The notes: generated by a model from the letters alone, not told the origin. A stretch of DNA of 63,602 nt from an uncultured Bacteroidales bacterium (GCA_900316045.1 ONBM01000026.1:1-63602), one strand, 5' to 3'; numbered from the stretch's first letter, positions 17,011 to 26,521 are shown. Translations and numbers: made by a program.

Positions 17011-18048
17011 ATGGAACTTGAACTACAGAGGCCTTTGCTCTTTTTCGACATAGAGAGCACGGGACTTAATCTAGTAAATGACTCTATCGTTGAACTTAGT
17101 TTCGTGAAGGTTTTCCCCGATCACAGCACGAAGGTGAAAACATGGCGCGTGTGCCCTTGGGACTATGTGGCTGGCAAGCAAAAGGGAATCGACCCTCAGG
17201 CATCGGAAGTGAACGGGATCAAAGACGAGGATGTCGCTCACGAGCCGAAATTCATAGAAATAGTTACTGAAGTCATAGATTGGCTGAGGGATAGCGACCT
17301 TGCCGGATTCAATTCGACCAAATTCGATCTGCCGATGCTCTCGGAGGAGATCGAGAGGGCAAGAGCCTACTGCCTGAAGCGACTCGGCAATACAAAGCTT
17401 TCTCCAGATGCCAGGCAGAGGGCACAAGCAACTCTGGACAGCCTGAATATTGATTTGCACGAGAAGCGCATGATCGATGTGCAGACAATTTATCATTATA
17501 TGGAGCCGAGAAACCTTCGCGCAGCCTACAGATTCTATTGTGGCGGAAAGGCGCCCATAATTGCCCACTCTGCCGAAGCCGACACGATAGCCACAAATGA
17601 GGACGAAATAGACTGGCACACCGCCGAGGCTGACACTGTCGCCACATATGAGGTGCTGAAAGGCCAGCTGGAGATGTACCAGAAGCCTGACAAATACCAT
17701 GAGGTTGCTCTCAAGAACGATGTGGAATTCCTTTCTGGCGTTGGCGGGAGGCCTCGCACTATTGATTATGCCGGCAGGCTGATTCTAGGCAAAGACAATG
17801 AGGCCGTGATTAATTTCGGAAAGCATAAAGGCAAGACAGCCAGGGAAATCTACGAAAAAGAGCCGACTTACTACGACTGGATCGAGAACGGCGAGTTCAC
17901 GATGGACACGAAACGCCAGTTCCAGCGCCTGAAAGAGCAGTTCGAGAAAGAAAAGAGGGAGGCCATGACCAAACCATTGGGAGCGGAGGAATTTTCGGAC
18001 GCAGTGGCCAAGATGAAGGCAAAATTCGAAGGTGGCAAGCTATTCTAA
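17011..18048 (+). CDS. DnaQ-like 3'-5' exonuclease with duplicated ExoIII motif
   Basis: The 345-residue DEDDh exonuclease of the DNA polymerase III epsilon type has ExoI as FDIESTGLN (D13, E15) and ExoII near LAGFNSTKFDLPML. The ExoIII motif HxAxxD occurs twice: HSAEADTIAT starting at residue 186 and HTAEADTVAT at residue 203, exactly 17 codons (51 bp) apart. A normal family member has one copy leading directly into TYEVLKxQL. A C-terminal segment (INFGKHKGKTAREI ... YYDWI) is also typical of Bacteroidales members. It acts in the cytosol on single-stranded 3' ends, probably in proofreading or repair, and is likely co-transcribed with dnaN. Confidence 0.88.
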   Translation: MELELQRPLLFFDIESTGLNLVNDSIVELSFVKVFPDHSTKVKTWRVCPWDYVAGKQKGIDPQASEVNGIKDEDVAHEPKFIEIVTEVIDWLRDSDLAGFNSTKFDLPMLSEEIERARAYCLKRLGNTKLSPDARQRAQATLDSLNIDLHEKRMIDVQTIYHYMEPRNLRAAYRFYCGGKAPIIAHSAEADTIATNEDEIDWHTAEADTVATYEVLKGQLEMYQKPDKYHEVALKNDVEFLSGVGGRPRTIDYAGRLILGKDNEAVINFGKHKGKTAREIYEKEPTYYDWIENGEFTMDTKRQFQRLKEQFEKEKREAMTKPLGAEEFSDAVAKMKAKFEGGKLF

Positions 18049-18070
18049 ATGAATATCCTGCCAAGGATCA

Positions 18071-18646
18071 ATGAACATTCTGACTAGGACATACTCAGGG
18101 CGCATAGTCTGCCGCCCGGACACGACGTGGGAGAAGGATAACGAAGATTTCTATCCTCCGCAGTTTGTCGAGGCCCTCGGCTACGCTCCTGTGTTTTTCG
18201 CCCACATCCTGAAACCGGGGCGAAGCGTACAGAAGAAATTCGCCGGCAGATATTTCGACGGAGTTGGATTCGGCATCTTGTTATACCCCCAGAACATCAT
18301 GGATGGCAGTCCTGAAGGCTTTGCCGAGGCGCTGTGCCTTGACAAGACTTCTTACCTCCCTGCCCCATGCATCGCGCTATCTGAATATTCATCACTCCCT
18401 TCAGAGACAGGATTCATATTAAAGAAGAACGAGCGAGAGCTGTTCCGGTGCGCTCTCCCTCCGCTCGGCATGGCGGAAGACGCTATTGTCCAGGCATCCC
18501 GTCTTGCCTACATCCGGACGGGTGATATAATCGCCATCGAATTAGCCGCAAGATCCCCTTTAACGCAAAAGTCCGAAGGTCGCATCATGATTGCCTCTGA
18601 GCAAATAGGCTCTGCCGGAAAATTGGATTTCTCGATAATTTTCTAA
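18071..18646 (+). CDS. Uncharacterised protein, weakly like fumarylacetoacetase family
   Basis: The 191-residue cytosolic protein starts 22 bp after the exonuclease gene and is probably in the same operon. The second half contains RTGDIIAIELAARSPL, which resembles the GD(I/L)I..EL stretch of fumarylacetoacetate-hydrolase-type proteins, but their metal-binding EGE motif is not recognisable. It is shorter than that family (usually 200-280 residues). The catalytic role, if any, is unknown. Confidence 0.6.
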   Translation: MNILTRTYSGRIVCRPDTTWEKDNEDFYPPQFVEALGYAPVFFAHILKPGRSVQKKFAGRYFDGVGFGILLYPQNIMDGSPEGFAEALCLDKTSYLPAPCIALSEYSSLPSETGFILKKNERELFRCALPPLGMAEDAIVQASRLAYIRTGDIIAIELAARSPLTQKSEGRIMIASEQIGSAGKLDFSIIF

Positions 18647-18669
18647 GGTAGGAAGCGGATTAGCCAGGC

Positions 18670-19098
18670 TTACCTCTTGCCGGAACACTCAGGGCACATC
18701 CCTTTTATGACATAGCTTGAGCCTGTGGCCTCATAGCCATTTGGCAAAGTCACTTTCGGGATAGGTATGTCTTTTAGGCAGAATGTCTTATGGCACTTTT
18801 CGCAATAGAAATGGAGATGGGCATCGTTGTCATTTTCATCATCCTCGCTTAGGCATAGCTCGTACCTCGTCCCTTCGCTGCTACCTTCAATCGCATGCAC
18901 CAGATGATGTTCCTTGAATATTTCCAGGGTTCTGAATATTCCGGATTTATCCACCGTCTCGATTCTGTCTTCTAGTTCCGTCATGCTTAGAGGCCGTTTC
19001 TCTTCGGCAAGAGTCATCGCCACCAAAACCCTGTTCGGCGTAACCCTGACCCCATGCCTGCCTAGAAGCGACAATATTTCTGAATATTCCATATTCAT
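18670..19098 (-). CDS. Fur-family metal-responsive repressor
   Basis: The 142-residue protein has a winged-helix DNA-binding half (GVRVTPNRVLVAMTL, then SGIFRTLEIFKEHHLV). The dimerisation/metal half shows HLHFYCEKCHKTFC and CPEC, two CxxC pairs that form the structural zinc site. It could be Fur, Zur or a related sensor; the metal cannot be read from sequence. Neighbours at 20617-23680 encode a P1B metal ATPase and a metal-chelate binding lipoprotein, which are plausible targets but lie beyond the transposase gene. TAAATTTG on the minus strand (19210-19217) could be its -7 element. Confidence 0.88.
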   Translation of the reverse strand: MNMEYSEILSLLGRHGVRVTPNRVLVAMTLAEEKRPLSMTELEDRIETVDKSGIFRTLEIFKEHHLVHAIEGSSEGTRYELCLSEDDENDNDAHLHFYCEKCHKTFCLKDIPIPKVTLPNGYEATGSSYVIKGMCPECSGKR

Positions 19099-19330
19099 AG
19101 ATTTCTTATCATGTCTGCATCAGCATCACTACCCCGGCACAGCACCATCATTGCCATTATGCAATCAGCCTTCTGCCGCACCAGATCCTTGCCCCAATGT
19201 GTTTCATCACAAATTTATGAATATTCCAAAGAATTCTGCCTCATAATAATTTGGCATGCCAGCCTCCATCTGACGCACTGCATCAAGTCAGAACGGGAAA
19301 AATAGACCCACGGATCATTACATACATTTG

Positions 19331-19368
19331 CGTTCTAACCATGGCGAAACCAAGAGGGGGTTAGAACG
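19331..19368. repeat. REP-like palindrome, left of the transposase gene
   Basis: CGTTCTAACC (19331-19340) pairs perfectly with GGTTAGAACG (19359-19368), giving a 10-bp stem with an 18-base loop. The right part, CCAAGAGGGGGTTAGAACG, is identical to the copy at 20524-20542. The rest of 19099-19531 shows no gene. Confidence 0.75.
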
Positions 19369-19531
19369 GTTAGTTTACTTATACGCCATGAAACTGCCAT
19401 ATGCGTTCTAGACAGATGTATCGTAATAAACATGACAATCTAATCTAGGAGACAATGTTTCTTATGGCTATGGCGAAATTCAATTGTTTTGCCTAATTTT
19501 ATCAGCGCAAAGACTTAATCAGACTTCAGCC

Positions 19532-20443
19532 ATGAACAACGATTTTCAACCTAAGCCAGTTTCCGACTGCTTTCACATTTACTCTAACGGAGAAAAAATG
19601 AATGCGCTATTCTCTGCAAGAGAGGATAAAATCCTAGCTATGAACATGATAGCGATAACATCCTTTGCAAATGGCGTCAAAATCCTTGCAGACCAGATAA
19701 TGGAGACTCACTTTCATGCGATAGTCTCTGGTTCCGTCAGTGCTTGTGCAAAATTCAAGAAAGACATGATTGTCAAACTGAATATATTCATTAACAGGAA
19801 GGGCAGGAATGCATACTCGAATGGCAATCTTGAGGTATCCATGGATCCCATCCACGAGTCGACTGAATTGAAAAATAAAATCATTTATGTCTATAGGAAT
19901 GCTCTGGCAGCAGGATTTCCTATGATGCCATGGAAATACGAGTGGGGACCTGGGGATATCTATTTCGTAGACCACGAGACGTTGGCAAAGGCTGGCAAAG
20001 CAATAAGTGATATTCCTGTAAGGGTGCAGAGAAGAGTTTTCCATACGAACGTGGCGCTTCCCCAATCGTGGAGAGTGAACGAAGAGGGTATGATCTTACC
20101 TCATTGCTACATGGATTGGGTTAGGGTTGAGAAGGAGTTCGGAAATGCTCGCGTCTTCATTGCGTTCATTCATCAGAAGAGAGATTTGGAAGGAAAGCTT
20201 GATGCAGAATGCGCAAGGAATGTCGGCATCACGTTCTACGAGACCGAACTCAGGAGGGAAGCTAAAGATCTGTGCAGAAAGGTTTACGGACGACCCAACA
20301 TCGCCAGTGCCAGCGCTGAGGAAAGAATTGCGATTGCCAGGTGCCTATGGCAGAACAGGAGGACGTATTCAGTTTCAAGCCTCAGCCGGGTGATGTTAGT
20401 TTCCAAGGACATTCTTCAAGCCATGCTTCTCATAGAAAAGTGA
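19532..20443 (+). CDS. REP-associated tyrosine transposase-like HUH protein (RAYT)
   Basis: The 303-residue single-strand DNA transposase homologue belongs to the Y1/TnpA_REP group. The HUH metal motif is HFH at 60-62 (IMETHFHAIVSGS). The segment NKIIYVYRNALAAGFPMMPWKYEWG corresponds to the usual YIHxNPxxAGL...YPWSS block, so Y119 or Y121 should be the nucleophile that makes the 5'-phosphotyrosine. A C-terminal helix-turn-helix-like part follows (AIARCLWQ ... SSLSRVMLVSKDILQ). Related Y1 proteins of IS200 are about 150 residues; the longer form with a C-terminal extension fits domesticated RAYTs. The start at ATG 19532 is preferred over an upstream frame from 19484. Matching palindromes flank it on both sides. 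Confidence 0.8.
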   Translation: MNNDFQPKPVSDCFHIYSNGEKMNALFSAREDKILAMNMIAITSFANGVKILADQIMETHFHAIVSGSVSACAKFKKDMIVKLNIFINRKGRNAYSNGNLEVSMDPIHESTELKNKIIYVYRNALAAGFPMMPWKYEWGPGDIYFVDHETLAKAGKAISDIPVRVQRRVFHTNVALPQSWRVNEEGMILPHCYMDWVRVEKEFGNARVFIAFIHQKRDLEGKLDAECARNVGITFYETELRREAKDLCRKVYGRPNIASASAEERIAIARCLWQNRRTYSVSSLSRVMLVSKDILQAMLLIEK

Positions 20444-20504
20444 TGAATCTGGTAGAACGGCTAGAACGATTTGTGGCGACATATTGCAGTGTTTCTATAT
20501 TTTG

Positions 20505-20587
20505 CGTTCTAACGTTACCATAACCAAGAGGGGGTTAGAACGCCATTCGGAAGCTGAGTGGTTAAATTGAACTCTGACGTTCTAACT
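20505..20587. repeat. REP-like palindromes, right of the transposase gene
   Basis: CGTTCTAAC (20505-20513) pairs with GTTAGAACG (20534-20542), and a third arm CGTTCTAAC (20579-20587) can pair with the same right arm. Nearby GGTAGAACGGCTAGAACG (20451-20468) looks like degenerate further arms. The 19 bases CCAAGAGGGGGTTAGAACG are shared exactly with the left copy. Confidence 0.75.
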
Positions 20588-20616
20588 ACTTGAAAAGCGG
20601 AAGTGGTAGGTTGGCG

Positions 20617-22533
20617 TTACCGGAGGGTGCGGAGGGAATTCAGGACGGCGAGGACAGTGACGCCGACATCGGCGAAGACGCTCATCCACATGGTGGCAAG
20701 GCCGAAAGTGGCAAGACACAAAACCAGAAGCTTTATGCCGATAGCAAACCAGGTGTTTTCGTTGGCGATGCGAAGGGTTCGTCGGGCGATGCGGATTCCT
20801 GTGGCGATTTTGGATGGCTTGTCGTCCATCAGGACAACGTCAGCAGCCTCGATTGCGGCATCGGAGCCTAGTCCGCCCATGGCAATGCCCACATCTGCAC
20901 GTGCCAGCACAGGAGCATCGTTTATTCCGTCGCCTACGAATGCCAGGACTTTCCCGGCAGGCTTATCCTTAAGCAGACTCTCAACGCACGAGACCTTTTC
21001 TGCAGGCAGCAGATCGGCTCGACATTCATCAACGCCGACCTGCAAGGCGACATATTCCCCGACCTCTTTCTTGTCGCCAGTCAGCATCACCGTCCGGCGC
21101 ACTCCCAACGTCTTAAGCTCAGCGATGGCAGACTTGGCATCATCCTTTATGACATCTGAAACTATGATGTGCCCGAGATATTCCCCATCGGAGCATACAT
21201 GGATGATCGTTCCAACCTTCTCGCAAGGCTTCCAGGCGGCGCCGGCCTCTTCCATCATCTTGGAATTGCCCACGCAAACCAGATGGCCGTTAACATTGGC
21301 TCGCACTCCCCTTCCGGCAATTTCCTCAACGTTTTCCACAGAACAGCCATCATCGATGTGCGGATAGGCATTCCTCAAAGAAATTGCGATAGGATGGGTG
21401 GAGAAACTCTCGACATGAGCGGCTAGATGCAGCAGCCTCTTCTCCTTCTCCTCAGTGCATTCCAATGGGGAATCCTGAGGATGCGCGGCAAACGGATGCA
21501 CGGCATCGACTTCGAAGACGCCCTTGGTTAGCGTGCCGGTCTTATCGAAAACGACAGTATCCAGCTTCGTGAGTGCCTCCAGGTAATTTGAGCCCTTTAT
21601 AAGAATACCCTTCCTGGATGCACCTCCTATGCCGCCGAAAAAAGACAACGGCACAGAAATCACGAGGGCGCATGGGCAAGAGACAATAAGGAATATGAGC
21701 GAGCGGTAAAGCCACGTTGGGAATGCTGCCATGAAACTGCCAGAAAGAAGAGGAGGCAGCAAAGCAAGCAACACTGCTGCGGCGACAACCGAAGGAGTGT
21801 AGGCTCGAGCGAACCGAGTTATGAAACTTTCGCTTCTGGACTTGTTAGATGAGGCATTTTCAACCAAATCGATGATTTTTGAAGCCGTAGACTCGCCGAA
21901 AGATTTAGTGACGCGGGCTCTCAGGAGACCGCCCTGATTCACGCAGCCAGAAACGATGGAATCGCCAACAGAAATGTCTCTCGGAACGCTCTCACCGGTC
22001 AGCGCAACAGTATTCAGAGAAGAAGAGCCTTCCACAACGACACCGTCCAGAGGCACTTTCTCTCCAGGCTTTATCACGATAATTTCTCCGACAGCCACTT
22101 CCGATGGATTGACGCTCAGCAACTTGCCATCGCGCTCCACGAAAGCGGCATCCGGCCTTATGTTCATCAAAGAGGCTATCGACTTGCGGCTTTTCCCCTC
22201 TGCGATGCTCTCGAAAAGCTCTCCAATCTGGAAGAACAGCATGACCACGACGGCCTCTGGGAACTGATTATCGGTATCTGGCAAGAAACCAATCGCCAAA
22301 GCCCCTATCGTCGCCACGCTCATCAAAAAATCCTCGTCCAAGAGCTCTCCCTTGAATATTTTCTCACCAGCCTCACGCAGCGTGTCCCAGCCCACCATGA
22401 AATATGGAACCAGATAAATGAGGAGCAGCTGCCAAGTGCTGAGATCTGAGCATTCCTCGACGGCCACGGCAGCCGCCAGAAGCAGGCCTGAGACCATGAT
22501 TTTCCAAAGCGCAATTTTATTCTCTTTTTCCAT
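20617..22533 (-). CDS. P1B-type heavy-metal-translocating ATPase (Zn/Cd/Co type)
   Basis: The 638-residue membrane pump has the actuator motif TGES (179-182), the transport-site CPC (286-288), the phosphorylation motif DKTGTLT (D330) and the hinge GDGINDAP near the C-terminus. The CPC motif and general sequence fit Zn2+/Cd2+/Pb2+ exporters. The N-terminal heavy-metal-associated domain common in ZntA/CadA is absent; the protein starts almost directly with membrane helices. It likely exports toxic divalent metals across the inner membrane. It follows a binding-lipoprotein gene by 67 bp on the same strand, and a Fur-family regulator is nearby. Confidence 0.93.
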   Translation of the reverse strand: MEKENKIALWKIMVSGLLLAAAVAVEECSDLSTWQLLLIYLVPYFMVGWDTLREAGEKIFKGELLDEDFLMSVATIGALAIGFLPDTDNQFPEAVVVMLFFQIGELFESIAEGKSRKSIASLMNIRPDAAFVERDGKLLSVNPSEVAVGEIIVIKPGEKVPLDGVVVEGSSSLNTVALTGESVPRDISVGDSIVSGCVNQGGLLRARVTKSFGESTASKIIDLVENASSNKSRSESFITRFARAYTPSVVAAAVLLALLPPLLSGSFMAAFPTWLYRSLIFLIVSCPCALVISVPLSFFGGIGGASRKGILIKGSNYLEALTKLDTVVFDKTGTLTKGVFEVDAVHPFAAHPQDSPLECTEEKEKRLLHLAAHVESFSTHPIAISLRNAYPHIDDGCSVENVEEIAGRGVRANVNGHLVCVGNSKMMEEAGAAWKPCEKVGTIIHVCSDGEYLGHIIVSDVIKDDAKSAIAELKTLGVRRTVMLTGDKKEVGEYVALQVGVDECRADLLPAEKVSCVESLLKDKPAGKVLAFVGDGINDAPVLARADVGIAMGGLGSDAAIEAADVVLMDDKPSKIATGIRIARRTLRIANENTWFAIGIKLLVLCLATFGLATMWMSVFADVGVTVLAVLNSLRTLR

Positions 22534-22600
22534 AATTCACTGAATATTTCGTAACTGCGAATATGGCGATAAATTCCCGCAACCTGGTTGCAAAGGGTCT

Positions 22601-23680
22601 CTAACGGATCACGCGATAATATGTCTCGTTTCCTCCGCCGTCACCGAATATCCCTACGAGGTCTCGCAGCATGAGGTCTGGACGCACGACTCCCGATTCC
22701 CAGAAATCATTGCCTCCGCTAGGATTCAGCCGCAGATTGTCATTCCAGACCACAGAATTCCGGTCATGTCCTCTGGCAGCAGCATTATTCTGGATATTCG
22801 TCAGCATATCCCCAAACAAAGGATTAATTGCCAAGAGTTGTTCCAATGACTGGCACCAGCCCACATTCAGCCATAGGTCTGCCTCCTTTGACAAAGAATA
22901 TGCCGTCTCTATGAATATGCTAGAAGACGTTTCTTGTCCAGGCTTGCTGCCCAGCACCTCCCCTCCGGCATCTCGGACCAGGCAAGACAGGTAATTATTC
23001 TCTCCCGGTATGAACCATGCGTCATCGTACGGAATGTTCATCAGCACCTTACGGCGCTCCCCCATGTTTTTGCTCACGGAATCTGCCAGAGCCACATAAT
23101 CAGACGAGACCGCCTCCAGCACCGAGTCAGCCTCGTGCATCCTTCCGGTCAGCGCTCCGAAGAACCTTATGTAGGAAGCCCTCGCAAGAGGATTGCATTC
23201 CAAGTGCTCGTGAAGAATGAAGACCGGGATGCCTAAGGCCTCCAGCTTCGAGATGAATTGGGATTTTGCCCCGCTGACCTGGTAAGTGAGAAGGACATCT
23301 GGATGCAGAGCCATGATTTTCTCATAATCTGGATTTGCCTCATACCCCACGTCTGCAACACTGCGAGAACGCAGTTCTGGGGAAGAGACGTAGTTCACTC
23401 CTGACACTCCGCAAATCACGGAATCGCAACCCAAAGCATCCAGAAAGCCCACGTAGGAAGTAGACATCGCTATAATCCTGCTGACGGGGTGGCGTATGAC
23501 AAGGGTGTCCTTGCTGCCATCAAACGGAGAAATTGACACTGCAATCCAGCCCTGTCCCTGCTCCGAGATATTCAAGAAAGACGCTTCAGGGCTATGGAAC
23601 TGATGCTCCGTCCTGCTGCAGGAATGCCCTGCGATGAGAACGAGGAGAAGCGGAAATACTGTCAGCAAACTGTGATTCAT
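22601..23680 (-). CDS. ABC-type iron-chelate/cobalamin binding lipoprotein
   Basis: The 359-residue protein of the BtuF/FepB (periplasmic-binding type III) family has a signal peptide ending in LIAGHSC, so the cysteine is a probable lipid attachment site. The two-lobe binding fold begins with VSRIIAMSTSYVGFLDALG and includes LHPDVLLTYQ. No permease or ATPase gene is adjacent, so it is an orphan binding protein unless partners lie elsewhere. TAATTTTG on the minus strand (23685-23692) is a perfect -7 element only four bases before the ATG. Confidence 0.85.
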   Translation of the reverse strand: MNHSLLTVFPLLLVLIAGHSCSRTEHQFHSPEASFLNISEQGQGWIAVSISPFDGSKDTLVIRHPVSRIIAMSTSYVGFLDALGCDSVICGVSGVNYVSSPELRSRSVADVGYEANPDYEKIMALHPDVLLTYQVSGAKSQFISKLEALGIPVFILHEHLECNPLARASYIRFFGALTGRMHEADSVLEAVSSDYVALADSVSKNMGERRKVLMNIPYDDAWFIPGENNYLSCLVRDAGGEVLGSKPGQETSSSIFIETAYSLSKEADLWLNVGWCQSLEQLLAINPLFGDMLTNIQNNAAARGHDRNSVVWNDNLRLNPSGGNDFWESGVVRPDLMLRDLVGIFGDGGGNETYYRVIR

Positions 23681-23767
23681 TAGGCAAAATTAATATATTT
23701 TGTTATTTTAGCGCACGTACAATACACTTTAAGCCAAATATCCTATATTCATAAAAAAAAGCTAATG

Positions 23768-25024
23768 ATGAGCAAGTATAATTTCGATGAGATGACAGTC
23801 AGGCGCGGCACCAGCTGCGTCAAATGGGATGCGCCTAGCCCGGCAGGCCCCATTTCCGAAAACGTAATCCCTATGTGGGTGGCAGACATGGATTTCAAGG
23901 CCGCACCGGCGATTCAGGAGGCGGTGAGGAAGAGGGCTGAGCAGGGAATATTCGGATACACCCATGTTCCAGACTCATATTTCGAGTCGTCAATCAATTG
24001 GTGGCAAAGGAGACGTGGCTGGCATACCCGGAAGGACTGGTACATTCCGATTGACGGCATCGTGCCAGGAATGTCGATAGTCATCGAGGCCGTAACTCAT
24101 TACGAGGTCGCAGGCGGGAAGGTGGTCAGGAAACCGAATGATGGGAAGGGGCCGAACGGAGAGCTTCCGAAGGTGATAATACAGACGCCTGCATATAACT
24201 GTTTCTTCTCCGCTGTCCGGAATCAGGGCTGCGAGCTTGTTGAGAACCCGTTGATTTACGACACTGAGGGGGATGTCCCTACATGGTATCTGGATTTCGA
24301 GGATTTGGAAAAGAAGTGCGCTGATCCTATGGTGAAGGCTCTGCTGTTTTGCAATCCTCACAACCCTTGCGGCAGGGTGTGGCCGAAAGAGGATCTGCTT
24401 AAGGTCGCGGAAATATGCCGCAGGCATGGCGTCATAGTTATAAGCGACGAGATTCACTGCGAGCTGGAGATGCCTGGGTGCCACTTTACTCCTATGGCTT
24501 CACTATCGCCTGAGATTCAAGACAATACGATACAAATGGGGTCGCCCAGCAAATCCTTCAACATCGCCGGCCTGGAAATTTCCAACATAATTACCAGCCG
24601 CAAGGACTGGAAGATGATGATTGACAAGGTCATCAATATTTACGAACACTGCGACTTGAATCCTTTCGGAATAGTTGCCCTGCAGGCTGCCTACGACGAG
24701 GGGGAAGATTGGCTCAAGGAACTCAACCAGTATCTCTGGGATAATTACCTGGAACTAGTGAATTTGTTCGAGGATGAAATTCCTGACGTGCTCGTGAGCA
24801 AGCTGGAAGGCACTTATCTGGCGTGGATAGATGTCCGTTCAGTGGGCATGCCGACAGAAGAGATTGAGAAGAGCCTTATAGAGAACGAGCATGTCTGGAT
24901 TAATTCCGGCGTGATGTACGGAAAAGAGGGCTTCATGAGAATAAATATTGCCTGCCCTCGCACTAGGCTGCTGGCAGGCATCGAAAGAATAGCCCAAGGG
25001 CTTAAGAGGCTTTCCAGGAAATAG
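23768..25024 (+). CDS. MalY/PatB-type PLP C-S lyase or aminotransferase
   Basis: The 418-residue fold-type I PLP enzyme has the opening motif VIPMWVADMDF, the cofactor motif LLFCNPHNPCGRVW, SDEIHCE (226-232) and the Schiff-base lysine K262 in SPSKSFNIAGL. This combination is typical of cystathionine beta-lyase/MalY/PatB proteins, which cleave cystathionine or cysteine conjugates to give thiols, pyruvate and ammonia. A roughly 20-residue insert rich in Gly, Lys and Pro (about 116-135) precedes the conserved QTPAYNCFF. The second ATG (23768) is chosen over the adjacent ATG 23765; either is possible. It is monocistronic. Confidence 0.88.
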   Translation: MSKYNFDEMTVRRGTSCVKWDAPSPAGPISENVIPMWVADMDFKAAPAIQEAVRKRAEQGIFGYTHVPDSYFESSINWWQRRRGWHTRKDWYIPIDGIVPGMSIVIEAVTHYEVAGGKVVRKPNDGKGPNGELPKVIIQTPAYNCFFSAVRNQGCELVENPLIYDTEGDVPTWYLDFEDLEKKCADPMVKALLFCNPHNPCGRVWPKEDLLKVAEICRRHGVIVISDEIHCELEMPGCHFTPMASLSPEIQDNTIQMGSPSKSFNIAGLEISNIITSRKDWKMMIDKVINIYEHCDLNPFGIVALQAAYDEGEDWLKELNQYLWDNYLELVNLFEDEIPDVLVSKLEGTYLAWIDVRSVGMPTEEIEKSLIENEHVWINSGVMYGKEGFMRINIACPRTRLLAGIERIAQGLKRLSRK

Positions 25025-25050
25025 TTTTTTTTCAATTCCTGGCTTTCCCT

Positions 25051-25665
25051 TTAATAGAGCTTGGAGCTTACTACGTTCTGGACGAAGTTCATGCTGGCGG
25101 TCGGCTCGAAACGAGCAACTACGTTGCCCTCTTTGTCCACCAGGAACTTAGTGAAGTTCCACTTGATGTCACTCTTGGAAGCATAATCTGGATCTTGCTT
25201 CTTCAGCATCGCATCCATTTTCTGCGCCATGTCTCCCGAGCCGAATCCCCTGAACGTCTGCTTAGACTTCAGGAAGGCGTAAAGAGGACTTTCATTCTCG
25301 CCATTGACGTCAATTTTGCCGAACTGCGGGAATGTGGTCTTGTATTTCAGCGTGCAGAACTGATGAATCTCATCGATGCTCCCCGGTGCCTGGCCGCCGA
25401 ACTGGTTGCAAGGAAAATCCAGGATCTCCAGCCCCTTGTCCTTGAATTTGTCGTACATAGCCTGCAATGCCTCATATTGAGGAGTAAAACCGCACTCTGT
25501 GGCCGTATTTACTATCAGCAGGACTTTGCCTTTGTATTGCGACAATGAAACATCATTGCCCTTCATGTCCTTTACAGTAAAATCATAGACGCTTTGCGCG
25601 CTCAGCGCAGAAGCCATGCTTGTTCCTACCATGATTGAAAATAAAATTTTAATAAGTGTTTTCAT
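25051..25665 (-). CDS. Exported glutathione-peroxidase-family protein
   Basis: The 204-residue thiol peroxidase has a signal peptide (about 1-23), so it acts outside the cytosol. The peroxidatic C58 is in [12 protein letters not shown], the conserved glutamine in FPCNQFGGQ (Q88) and the tryptophan in KWNFTKFLV. It has cysteine rather than selenocysteine. Bacterial members usually take electrons from thioredoxin-like proteins rather than glutathione. The start is placed at 25665; a longer frame to 25827 would overlap the WalJ gene. A near-consensus promoter (TTTG-N17-TATATTAG on the minus strand) lies just upstream. Confidence 0.92.
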   Translation of the reverse strand: MKTLIKILFSIMVGTSMASALSAQSVYDFTVKDMKGNDVSLSQYKGKVLLIVNTATECGFTPQYEALQAMYDKFKDKGLEILDFPCNQFGGQAPGSIDEIHQFCTLKYKTTFPQFGKIDVNGENESPLYAFLKSKQTFRGFGSGDMAQKMDAMLKKQDPDYASKSDIKWNFTKFLVDKEGNVVARFEPTASMNFVQNVVSSKLY

Positions 25666-25708
25666 ATTCGCTAATATAGGAAAATTTAAAATATTCAAAA
25701 TGAATATA

Positions 25709-26521
25709 TCATATTTCGTAGAACGGGGACACCCTGCCCCTAGGGAGAGCTCGCAGGAAGGTTTCGTCTTTAGCAGTTGACCCATCTTCCAGGATAATTC
25801 CTTGAAGAGCATCGGCAGCCGACTCATAGGCTTTCAGCGGGTCATTATTGTTTTCGCTCAGATGGCAGAGGAAAATGTTCTTAAGCCCTTTGTGCCATAC
25901 CCTTCCAATCGCGTCAGCACACTCGTCGTTGCTCAGATGCCCGTTTCCACCGCGAATCCTGCGCTTTAGTTCCTCTGTATATCGGCCTTTCAATAGCATT
26001 GGCAAATCATAATTGGATTCGATTACCAGCGTATCCGCCGCTTTGGCATATTCGATAGCTTCTTCCGTCATTGCTCCTACGTCGGTCATAAGAACGAAGT
26101 GCTTCCCGCCCCATTCTATGCTGTAGCCGACGGTCTGTGAGGCATCGTGCGGCACTATGAAATATCTCGCCAGCACTCCGGGGAGCACTTCTGTGGGGCC
26201 ATCGTCTGATAGATTCCTGCGGCAGGCCCCGACCCAGCCTTCAGCATATTCATTATTGCAAATCGCCTCGTGCAGCACTGAAGTGGCAAAAACTGGTAGC
26301 GAGAGCTTCTTGCAGAACGTTCCAAGGTGGCGGATATGATCCATGTGGTCGTGCGTCAAAAGCACGCAGCGGACGGCATCGAAACCAAGACCATTTTCGA
26401 GCAGAGCCTTTCTTACCCTCCGCAGACTCACTCCTGCATCTATCAGAAGCCCTCTTTCTCCATCAAATAAAAAATAGCAGTTTCCAGAGCTGCCGCTCGA
26501 GAAACTAATGAATTTCAACAT
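25709..26521 (-). CDS. Metallo-beta-lactamase-fold hydrolase, WalJ/YycJ type
   Basis: The 270-residue cytosolic protein opens with [16 protein letters not shown] and carries the metal motif THDHMDH (56-62), with further ligands in [15 protein letters not shown] and CHLSENNND. The YycJ/WalJ group is associated with cell-wall and DNA-repair functions, possibly as a 5'-3' exonuclease. The start overlaps the stop of the TPR gene by one base, so the two are co-transcribed. Confidence 0.9.
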   Translation of the reverse strand: MLKFISFSSGSSGNCYFLFDGERGLLIDAGVSLRRVRKALLENGLGFDAVRCVLLTHDHMDHIRHLGTFCKKLSLPVFATSVLHEAICNNEYAEGWVGACRRNLSDDGPTEVLPGVLARYFIVPHDASQTVGYSIEWGGKHFVLMTDVGAMTEEAIEYAKAADTLVIESNYDLPMLLKGRYTEELKRRIRGGNGHLSNDECADAIGRVWHKGLKNIFLCHLSENNNDPLKAYESAADALQGIILEDGSTAKDETFLRALPRGRVSPFYEI

